DNA of 5,040 nucleotides from Armatimonadota bacterium (GTDB lineage Bacteria > Sysuimicrobiota > Sysuimicrobiia > Sysuimicrobiales > Kaftiobacteriaceae), in contig JAIBHM010000137.1 of the NCBI GenBank assembly GCA_020028535.1, positions 1 to 5,040 of the forward strand. Reading direction: 5' to 3'. A model generated the notes under the pieces. That model ran no database searches. It was given only the letters and a program-made list of their open reading frames with translations, and was not told the origin of the DNA. Shown here in pieces: positions 1 to 4,672 of the stretch (position 1 is the stretch's first letter; every line of letters starts with the position of its first letter). The translations under genes were made by a program, and so were the position numbers.

Positions 1-431
1 GTTGCGTCTTCCGCACTGAACTCCACTTCCGGAGCCAGGCGGCGCGCCAGACGCACGGCGTCTGTCGCGGACACCAGCACGGCCTCGGGGCTCATGCGCA
101 GTTTGTGCGCCATGTGGATGGGTGAGGTGGCGATGAAGGTGTGGATGCGCGCGCGCTCGGCCGGCTGCACTGCCTCCCACGCCCGTTCGATATCCTGGGG
201 CGATGTTCGGGCCAGTACGCAGATGGTCGGCCCTGAGACTTCACGGGCCACGCGGCGGGCGGCTTCGAACTCGCCGGGCGACGAGATTGGGAATCCGGCC
301 TCGATCACGTCCACCCCGAGCCTGGCGAGCTGGCGCGCCATCTCCAGCTTCTCCTCCGGAGTCATTGAGAAACCGGGGGACTGCTCGCCGTCGCGCAGCG
401 TCGTGTCGAAGATCGCCACCCGACCCGTCAT
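1..431 (-). CDS. leuA: 2-isopropylmalate synthase, N-terminal part (gene runs off the left edge)
   Basis: LeuA condenses acetyl-CoA with 2-ketoisovalerate to form 2-isopropylmalate, the committed step of leucine synthesis in the cytoplasm. The visible 143 codons begin MTGRVAIFDTTLRDGEQSPG, the signature of the HMGL-like TIM-barrel family: D9 and the R13-D14-G15-E16-Q17 motif lie at the catalytic metal site (family knowledge). Further on are DVIEAGFPISSPGEFEA, the HTFIATSPIHMAHKL stretch and VEFSAEDA at the window edge, all typical of LeuA and less so of homocitrate or citramalate synthases. The family is about 510-550 residues, so the C-terminal barrel and the LeuA regulatory domain are outside the window. 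The start ATG lies 1 nt after the ilvC stop, and a GGAG within the end of ilvC serves as ribosome-binding site, so it is probably translationally coupled to ilvC. Citramalate synthase is the main alternative, but the leucine-type T-box and the ilv context favour LeuA. Confidence 0.95.
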   Translation of the reverse strand, partial: MTGRVAIFDTTLRDGEQSPGFSMTPEEKLEMARQLARLGVDVIEAGFPISSPGEFEAARRVAREVSGPTICVLARTSPQDIERAWEAVQPAERARIHTFIATSPIHMAHKLRMSPEAVLVSATDAVRLARRLAPEVEFSAEDA

Positions 432-432
432 C

Positions 433-1461
433 TCAGGACGCTCCGACCGGTTCCCGCTTGGCCGCGGGCTTGCGCAACCACGGCATCATCGCCCGCAGCT
501 GGCGGCCCACCTCCTCGATCGGGTGCGCCGCCTCGCGCCGGCGGAACGCCGTCATGCTGGGCCGGCCGGCCTGGTTCTCGAGCACCCATTCGCGCGCAAA
601 GGTGCCGTCCTGCACTTCCGTCAGGATGCGGCGCATGGTCTCACGCACGCGCTCGTCGACCACGCGCGATCCCCGGCTGTAGTCGCCATACTCGGCGGTG
701 TCCGACACCGAGTAACGCATGTATGAGAAGCCGCCCTCATAGATCAAATCGACGATGAGCTTCATCTCATTCAGGCACTCGTAGTAGGCGATCTCCGGCT
801 GGTAGCCGGCCTCCACGAGCAACTCAAACCCGGCTTTGATCAGGCTGGTGATGCCTCCACAGAGCACAGCCTGCTCACCGAACAGATCTGTCTCCGTCTC
901 CTCACGGAAGGTCGTCTCGATGACGCCGGCTTTCGTGCAGCCGATGCCGCGGGCGTACGCCAGGGCCGTCGCCTTCGCCGCGCCGGTCGCATCGCGGTGC
1001 ACGGCCAGCAGGGCCGGCACGCTCGAGCCTTCGACAAACAACTCGCGCATACGATGGCCCGGAGACTTGGGGGCGACCATGATCACGTCGAGCTCGGGTG
1101 AGGGTTGGATCTGGTTGTAATGGATGTTGAATCCGTGGGCGAAGAGCATTGCGCCGCCCGGCCGCAGATGCGGTGCGATGTCCCGGTCGTACACTCCCCG
1201 CTGCACGTGGTCGGGGGCAAGCATCGCCACGACGTCGGCGCGCCGCGCAGCATCTGCCACCGTGGCCACCGGGAGTCCCTCAGCCTCCGCCTTCGCCCAG
1301 GAGCCGCTGCCCTGATACAGCCCCACCACAACGTCGATGCCGCTGTCGCGGAGGTTCAGGGCATGCGCATGACCCTGGCTTCCATAACCGATGACCGTGA
1401 CCGTGCGGCCGCGCAACGGCTCCAGCGGGGCATCCTGATCGTAGTAGATCTTGGCCATCAT
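433..1461 (-). CDS. ilvC: Ketol-acid reductoisomerase, class I (NADP+)
   Basis: IlvC converts 2-acetolactate (or 2-aceto-2-hydroxybutyrate) to the 2,3-dihydroxy acid by Mg2+-dependent alkyl migration and NADPH reduction, the second shared step to valine, leucine and isoleucine. At 341-342 residues it is the short class I form. The N-terminal Rossmann domain carries VIGYGSQGHAHALNLRDSG (residues 23-41). The cofactor loop GLYQGSGSW keeps Ser52 and Ser54, which in this family contact the NADPH 2'-phosphate; Tyr49 sits where many relatives have a basic residue. FAHGFNIHY (His109) and VAPKSPGH (Lys132) follow. The helical C-terminal domain holds the metal ligands D192 and E196 in ETDLFGEQAVLCGG, E228 and E232 in YECLNEMK, and the substrate-binding SVSDTAEYGDY. 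Two adjacent ATGs are possible. GGAGGT (1464-1469) lies 2 nt from the first and 5 nt from the second, so 1458 (start MAKIYYDQDA) is the likelier start. It lies 24 nt after ilvN and 1 nt before leuA. Confidence 0.97.
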   Translation of the reverse strand: MMAKIYYDQDAPLEPLRGRTVTVIGYGSQGHAHALNLRDSGIDVVVGLYQGSGSWAKAEAEGLPVATVADAARRADVVAMLAPDHVQRGVYDRDIAPHLRPGGAMLFAHGFNIHYNQIQPSPELDVIMVAPKSPGHRMRELFVEGSSVPALLAVHRDATGAAKATALAYARGIGCTKAGVIETTFREETETDLFGEQAVLCGGITSLIKAGFELLVEAGYQPEIAYYECLNEMKLIVDLIYEGGFSYMRYSVSDTAEYGDYSRGSRVVDERVRETMRRILTEVQDGTFAREWVLENQAGRPSMTAFRRREAAHPIEEVGRQLRAMMPWLRKPAAKREPVGAS

Positions 1462-1463
1462 CC

Positions 1464-1469
1464 ACCTCC
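1464..1469 (-). promoter_or_regulatory. Shine-Dalgarno site of ilvC
   Basis: A full GGAGGT lies in the 24-nt ilvN-ilvC gap. Its spacing (2 nt to the ATG at 1461, 5 nt to the ATG at 1458) favours the second of the two tandem ATG codons as the start. Its strength suggests that ilvC is initiated independently as well as read from the polycistronic message. Confidence 0.75.
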
Positions 1470-1485
1470 GCGCAACGATGTCATC

Positions 1486-1983
1486 TCACGTGGCCTGCGC
1501 GCCGCGCACCAGCGTCGCCTGACCCGTGCGGGCGATTTCCCTGATGCCGTGCTTGGCAAGCAATGAAACGATAGCGTCCACCTTCTCGCCCTTCCCCGTC
1601 ACCTCGAGCGTCATCGTCCGGTCGGTCAGGTCAACCACGTTGGCGCGGAACACGTTGGCGATCTCCATGATCTCCATCCGCGTGCCCGGGTTTGCGTTGA
1701 CCTTCACCAGCGCGAGCTCCCGGTCCACCGTCTGCTGTCCGTCCACCGCCGTAGCGCGCCGCACCTCGACGAGCTTGCGCAGCTGCTTGGCGAATTGCTC
1801 CGTGCGCTCCGGCGGCGTGTCGACGACGATCGTCATACGAGAAACCGCGGCATTCTCCGTTGGCCCCACGGACAGGCTGTGAATGTTCACTCCCCGGCGG
1901 CGGATGAGTCCGGCGACCCGCACCAGCACGCCGGGACTGTTCTCCACCAGCACCGAGATCGTGGCGGTGTGCGCCTCACTCAT
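1486..1983 (-). CDS. ilvN: Acetolactate synthase small (regulatory) subunit
   Basis: This is the regulatory partner of the acetohydroxyacid synthase; in this family it binds valine (or another branched-chain amino acid) and raises the activity of the catalytic subunit. The 165 residues match the usual 160-175. An N-terminal ACT domain covers about residues 7-80: ISVLVENSPGVLVRVAGLIRRRG, then NIHSLSVGPTENAAVSRMTIVV. The ENSPGVL loop and the Asn of GVNI are the effector-site region in characterised IlvH/IlvN proteins. A second ACT-like C-terminal domain follows from about residue 88 (RELALVKVNANPGTR, then VVDLTDRTMTLEVTGKGEKVDAIV). The start ATG overlaps the ilvB stop as ATGAGTGA (8 nt), a classic arrangement for coupled translation and equal production of the two subunits. 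The symbol ilvH would be equally proper. Confidence 0.96.
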   Translation of the reverse strand: MSEAHTATISVLVENSPGVLVRVAGLIRRRGVNIHSLSVGPTENAAVSRMTIVVDTPPERTEQFAKQLRKLVEVRRATAVDGQQTVDRELALVKVNANPGTRMEIMEIANVFRANVVDLTDRTMTLEVTGKGEKVDAIVSLLAKHGIREIARTGQATLVRGAQAT

Positions 1984-3703
1984 CCAGGATCATCTCCGCT
2001 ACGGACTGGCCCGACGGAATCATCGGCAGGCAGTTCTCCTCGGGATCAACGATCACATCAACCACGCAGGGGCCGTCCTCGGTGGCCAGCGCGCTCCGGA
2101 GGGCCGGTTCCACCTGCTCGGGCCGGTCCACACGGATGCCGCGCGCTCCAAATGCCTCGGCGATTCTGGCGAAGTCGGGATTGCGCAGGATCGATGAGGA
2201 CAAGCGATTACGGTAAAAGAAGGTCTGCCACTGCCGTACCATCCCAAGGGCGCCGTTGTTGACCACGATGATCGGCAAGGCCAGGCGGTGCTCCACCGCG
2301 GTGATGAGATCCTGCATCGTCATCTGGTAGCCGCCGTCACCGACCACCGCGATGACCTGGCGGTCGGGACAGGCGAACTTCGCGCCCATCGCCGCGGGGA
2401 ACCCGAAGCCCATCGTGCCCAGGCCGCCCGAGGAGATGAATGACCGCGGCGCGCGCGGCCGGTACCACTGCGCCATCCACATCTGATGCTGGCCGACGTC
2501 CGTGGTGACGATCGCGGTCCCACCGGTGAGACGGTTGATGAGGTCGCACACGAACTGGGCACTGATCTGCCCGTCGCGCTGCCGGTAGCGGAACGGATGG
2601 CGTTCGCGCCACTCGGTGATCTGAGCCCACCACGGGTCGATCTGCGGCGGGCGCACCTGTGCAGCGAGCGCCGCCAGCACACGAGCGGCGTCGCCGACGA
2701 TCGGCACGTGCGCCGGCTTGTTCTTGCCGATCTCAGCGGGATCGATGTCGATGTGGATGAATCGCGCCCGGGGGGCAAAGTCGCGCAGCCGGCCCGTGAC
2801 GCGGTCGTCGAAACGCACACCCACCGCCAGGATGACGTCCGCCTCGTTCATGGCCCAGTTCGCGTAGGCGCTGCCGTGCATCCCGAGCATGCCCAGACAG
2901 CACGGGTGCAGCTCGTCCATCGCGCCCTTGCCCATCAGCGTGAGCGCGACGGGGATGCGCGTACGTTCGGCGAGAGCCGTCAACTCCGCGCTCGCGTTCC
3001 CGCTGATGATGCCGCCGCCGGCGTAGATCATGGGGCGCTGTGCGGATCCCAGAAGCTCGGCTGCGGCCGCAATCTGATTCGGGTTACCGTCCAGGACCGG
3101 CCGGTACTCGGGGACCGGGATGCCGTCCACAAACTCTGGGTCGCAGCTCTCCTGAGAGACGTCCCGCGGGATGTCCACCAGCACTGGTCCGGGCCGCCCC
3201 GTGCGCGCGATATAGAACGCCTGCTGCACGCGGCGCGCCACATCATCGGCGCGCATCACGAGGACATTCCACTTCGTGATCGGCATCGTGACCCCGGTCA
3301 CGTCCGCCTCCTGGAAGGCGTCGTTGCCGATCACGGGTCGAGGAACCTGACCGGTGATCGCGACCACGGGCACGGAGTCCATCATCGCGTCGGTGATGCC
3401 GGTGACCAGGTTTGTGGCGCCCGGACCGGAGGTGGCCGTGCAAACCCCAACACGGCCCGATGCCCGAGCATAGCCGACTGCGGCGTGGGCGGCTACCTGT
3501 TCATGACGCACCAGGACGTGCCGGATGTCGGTCGCATCATAGAGCGCATCATAGATAGGAAGCGAGGCCCCCCCGGGATGACCGAAGAGCACCTTGACGC
3601 GCTCGCGTCGAAGGGTCTCGACGAGGACTTGGGCTCCCGTCATCTTGGTTGCGCGCGATGTGCGACGCCGCGCGGCCGGTGCGCTCACGATCTGCTTTGC
3701 CAT
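1976..3703 (-). CDS. ilvB: Acetolactate synthase large (catalytic) subunit
   Basis: This ThDP-dependent enzyme makes 2-acetolactate from two pyruvates, or acetohydroxybutyrate from pyruvate and 2-ketobutyrate, opening valine, leucine and isoleucine synthesis. The 575 residues are normal for the family. The N-terminal ThDP domain has VLFGHPGGASLPIYDAL, the catalytic glutamate E68 in VRHEQVAAHAAVGYAR, and ATSGPGATNLVTGI. The central FAD-type domain includes QRPMIYAGGG (222-231) and GVRFDDRVTG (295-304). The C-terminal ThDP/Mg2+ domain has SSGGLGTMGFGFPAAMGAK, the GDG motif at 455-457 followed by the NN pair at 482-483 (GDG...NN metal motif), and GMVRQWQTFFY. The C-terminus DPEENCLPMIPSGQS is typical of AHAS and argues against other ThDP enzymes such as Gcl or oxalyl-CoA decarboxylase. 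The start at 3703 is supported by AGGAGG 8 nt upstream. The internal Met21 (MTGAQVLVETL) is where many relatives begin but lacks a good ribosome site. It is the first gene of the operon, directly downstream of the T-box. Confidence 0.98.
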   Translation of the reverse strand: MAKQIVSAPAARRRTSRATKMTGAQVLVETLRRERVKVLFGHPGGASLPIYDALYDATDIRHVLVRHEQVAAHAAVGYARASGRVGVCTATSGPGATNLVTGITDAMMDSVPVVAITGQVPRPVIGNDAFQEADVTGVTMPITKWNVLVMRADDVARRVQQAFYIARTGRPGPVLVDIPRDVSQESCDPEFVDGIPVPEYRPVLDGNPNQIAAAAELLGSAQRPMIYAGGGIISGNASAELTALAERTRIPVALTLMGKGAMDELHPCCLGMLGMHGSAYANWAMNEADVILAVGVRFDDRVTGRLRDFAPRARFIHIDIDPAEIGKNKPAHVPIVGDAARVLAALAAQVRPPQIDPWWAQITEWRERHPFRYRQRDGQISAQFVCDLINRLTGGTAIVTTDVGQHQMWMAQWYRPRAPRSFISSGGLGTMGFGFPAAMGAKFACPDRQVIAVVGDGGYQMTMQDLITAVEHRLALPIIVVNNGALGMVRQWQTFFYRNRLSSSILRNPDFARIAEAFGARGIRVDRPEQVEPALRSALATEDGPCVVDVIVDPEENCLPMIPSGQSVAEMILDE

Positions 3704-3711
3704 CCCCCTGC

Positions 3712-3717
3712 CCTCCT
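3712..3717 (-). promoter_or_regulatory. Shine-Dalgarno site of ilvB
   Basis: AGGAGG stands 8 nt before the ATG at 3703 and directly after the T-tract of the T-box terminator. It lies outside the terminator stem, so the T-box should act on transcription rather than by hiding the ribosome site. Confidence 0.8.
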
Positions 3718-3718
3718 G

Positions 3719-3762
3719 GAAAACACAACGCGGGAGTCATCCTAAGGGCGGATGCTCCCGCG
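3719..3762 (-). terminator. Intrinsic terminator of the T-box leader
   Basis: CGCGGGAG (3762-3755) pairs perfectly with CTCCCGCG (3736-3729). The stem continues, after a single bulged A at 3737, with CATCC (3754-3750) pairing to GGATG (3742-3738), leaving the 7-nt loop GCCCTTA. TTGTGTTTT (3728-3720) follows. The 5' arm uses the CCGCG end of the T-box and the loop uses the 3' strand of the antiterminator, so the two folds exclude each other. Uncharged tRNA should prevent this terminator from forming. Confidence 0.88.
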
Positions 3763-3774
3763 GTACCACCTTAG
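3742..3774 (-). promoter_or_regulatory. T-box antiterminator with T-box sequence
   Basis: The conserved T-box AAGGTGGTACCGCG lies at 3772-3759. The antiterminator fold is complete: helix A1 is CTAAGG (3774-3769) with CCTTAG (3747-3742); the 7-nt bulge is TGGTACC (3768-3762); helix A2 is GCGG (3761-3758) with CCGC (3751-3748); the apical loop is GAGCAT. The first four bulge bases, UGGU, are complementary to ACCA, the free 3' end of a tRNA with discriminator A, as expected for leucine tRNA. Confidence 0.93.
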
Positions 3775-3958
3775 TTCCGGCGCCAGGAACGACTGAACGC
3801 CGGCACTCCGACCGATATCGGCGGCAGCCGGCGACGCCTACCGGTTCATAAATTCGGCGTCGCTGCTCAGGGACGAGTTCGGCGGGCAACTGGACTGCCG
3901 GGTCTCACCACTCCCCGGCTCTCTGAGAACGTCGCCCTGCCTACTGCTTCCCGTCATT
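3742..3958 (-). promoter_or_regulatory. T-box riboswitch, leucine (CUC) specifier
   Basis: A T-box leader binds a matching tRNA in nascent RNA and lets transcription continue when that tRNA is uncharged. Stem I is clear. The base helix is GGGA (3952-3949) with TCCC (3873-3870). Next is the specifier internal loop, with AGTA (3945-3942) facing GAACTCG (3880-3874). Above it GGC plus GGGCGAC (3941-3931, one bulged A) pairs with GTTGCCC plus GCC (3890-3881). AGAGA (3924-3920) lies on the 5' side, and GCCGGG (3919-3914) with CCCGGC (3902-3897) closes the distal loop GAGTGGTGAGA. In this layout the specifier triplet is CTC at 3877-3875, reading leucine. A downstream hairpin, GCGACGCC (3863-3856) with GGCGTCGC (3838-3831), precedes the antiterminator. 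Leucine starvation should therefore raise expression of ilvBNC-leuA. The 5' boundary is approximate. Confidence 0.93.
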
Positions 3959-3976
3959 GCTTGCGAAACAGATAGC

Positions 3977-4027
3977 AAAAAGCCTGACCGATAGATCCCG
4001 TGTGAGGAACCTATCCCTCAGGCTTTT
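3977..4027 (-). terminator. Upstream terminator hairpin in the ilv leader
   Basis: AAAAGCCTGA (4027-4018) pairs over 10 bp with TCAGGCTTTT (3987-3978). After a 2x2 GG/GG internal loop, a second 10-pair helix, GATAGGTTCC (4015-4006) with GGGATCTATC (3999-3990, including G-U pairs), closes a 6-nt loop TCACAC. Five Ts (3981-3977) end the structure on the minus strand. The plus strand would also end in TTTT, so it could act in both directions, but no plus-strand gene converges on it. It lies about 20 nt before the T-box and about 120 nt after the likely transcription start, which suggests an attenuator ahead of the T-box. It could instead terminate readthrough from the membrane-protein gene that ends at 4181. 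Confidence 0.8.
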
Positions 4028-4149
4028 GTCCTGACGGTGTAGCGGCCGTGACAGCCGCCTGCGCCGCTTGGACCGACCGGCCTCTTGTGAAGGCCGTGGA
4101 ACCCTAGGCGCACTTCCTCAATGCGTATTGCCTAACCTCAGGAACTTAC
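4028..4149 (-). promoter_or_regulatory. Structured 5' leader segment of unknown type
   Basis: This stretch between the ilv promoter and the upstream terminator holds several potential hairpins. GCGCGT plus TTCCT (4153-4148, 4144-4140) could pair with AGGAA plus GTGCGC (4118-4108), enclosing CAAT/ATTG (4130-4127 with 4122-4119); the first few bases may precede the transcription start. CGGCCTT (4096-4090) pairs with GAGGCCG (4084-4078) around CACAA. GGCGGC (4059-4054) pairs with GCCGCT (4046-4041). TCAGG (4034-4030) can pair with CCTGA (4022-4018), which would compete with the terminator. I recognise no known riboswitch family and see no leader peptide rich in Leu, Ile or Val. GC-rich sequence folds easily, so only the general pattern of leader plus terminator is well supported. 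Confidence 0.4.
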
Positions 4150-4154
4150 GCGCG

Positions 4155-4184
4155 ACTGTAACAGACCAGGGTCCGGTTTGTCAA
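4155..4184 (-). promoter_or_regulatory. Promoter of the ilvBNC-leuA operon
   Basis: A perfect -35 box TTGACA (4184-4179) stands 18 nt from a -10 box TACAGT (4160-4155, four of six consensus bases). Transcription would start near 4147-4149, giving a leader of about 445 nt before ilvB. The -35 box contains the TGA stop of the upstream membrane-protein gene. It looks like a housekeeping sigma-70-type promoter, and it is the best match I see upstream of the T-box. Confidence 0.7.
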
Positions 4185-4540
4185 CCCCTCGGCCTGCTCG
4201 TCCAGATCCATGCGGCGAGGGCCGCGTTGATCACGATCGGGAGGCCGACGTTACGTACGGTGTACGTTCCGCGAAACCATCCCCACAACAACATGATGAC
4301 GCCCAGAACGAACGTCACGACCACCGGCCCTGCCAGCCCGCCGTACTTTGTGGAGTTTGCTGCGATGGACCATACGACGATGCCGAAGCTCAACCCGTAG
4401 ATGGCCACGAGGAGCGCCGCGCCAGGATCTTTCAACTCATACCCAAAGACACTACGAACGAGAGCAGGAGAAAGAACGATTAGGCCGATGAGAATATTGT
4501 AGATCGCAGCAGCTTTGAGCGGCGTGGCGACCTTGTTCAT
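4181..4540 (-). CDS. Small four-helix membrane protein, family unknown
   Basis: The 119-residue product has four hydrophobic segments, at about residues 9-28, 40-60, 69-88 and 96-113. They are separated by short polar loops (VFGYELKDPG, ANSTKYGG, WFRGTYTVRN), and the protein ends in TSRPRG. It is probably an inner-membrane protein. There is no signal peptide separate from the first helix, no cysteine and no obvious catalytic motif. The overall size resembles small DoxX-like or DUF-type four-helix proteins, but I cannot assign a family and give no function. The ATG at 4540 follows GGTAGGAA, with a purine-rich AGAGAGGGGG a little further upstream. Its stop overlaps the -35 box of the ilv promoter, and no terminator lies between it and that promoter, so its transcript may run into the ilv leader. 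Base composition is somewhat lower in GC than the ilv genes. The continuous hydrophobic pattern makes it more likely a real gene than a chance reading frame. Confidence 0.75.
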   Translation of the reverse strand: MNKVATPLKAAAIYNILIGLIVLSPALVRSVFGYELKDPGAALLVAIYGLSFGIVVWSIAANSTKYGGLAGPVVVTFVLGVIMLLWGWFRGTYTVRNVGLPIVINAALAAWIWTSRPRG

Positions 4541-4672
4541 TTCCTACCACCCCCTCTCTTTAACGCGGATGTGCCAGGGTGTTGCACGGAGTCCCCAACA
4601 ATCCCTGCTGAGAGGAACCGCGGATAGGACTTGTGAGGTTCCTGTCCCGAAGGGTCACCTTGGGAGCAGCGG
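4541..4672. other. Divergent intergenic region
   Basis: The 132 nt between two divergently read genes should hold promoters for both, but I see no convincing -35/-10 pair on either strand. The only clear structure is the inverted repeat at 4613-4643. A GGAG (4663-4666) near its right end serves the plus-strand gene. Confidence 0.5.
4613..4643. repeat. 7-bp inverted repeat in the divergent gap
   Basis: AGGAACC (4613-4619) and GGTTCCT (4637-4643) are perfect inverted copies, 17 nt apart. No T-tract follows on either strand, so it is not a terminator. The spacing could fit an operator for a dimeric regulator or a hairpin in the 5' leader of the plus-strand gene, but 7-bp repeats also occur by chance. 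Confidence 0.35.

Noticed and set aside
94..726. A 210-codon plus-strand frame opposite leuA and ilvC
   Set aside because: Both strands cannot sensibly code here. LeuA and IlvC motifs are unmistakable on the minus strand, and this product has low-complexity Arg/Ser/Ala content.
1290..1335. IlvC cofactor loop suggesting NADH use
   Set aside because: Tyr49 replaces a commonly basic residue, but Ser52 and Ser54 are kept and no acidic replacement is present, so NADPH preference is the simpler reading.
3641..3643. Alternative ilvB start at Met21
   Set aside because: The region just upstream lacks a Shine-Dalgarno match, while the ATG at 3703 has AGGAGG at 8 nt and directly follows the T-box terminator.
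2486..3745. A 419-codon open frame on the plus strand opposite ilvB
   Set aside because: It is fully antisense to a certain ilvB gene. Its product is a run of Arg, Asp, His and Val with no recognisable domain, which is the usual shadow of a GC-rich gene.
3959..3990. A second promoter between the upstream terminator and the T-box
   Set aside because: TGCTATCTG gives a partial extended -10 look, but no -35 box lies at a suitable distance, and the sequence is largely the terminator arm.
4028..4149. Classic ilv/leu leader-peptide attenuation
   Set aside because: I found no ATG-started short frame with runs of Leu, Ile or Val codons before the terminator. Only the weak GTG frame exists, and it is reported separately.
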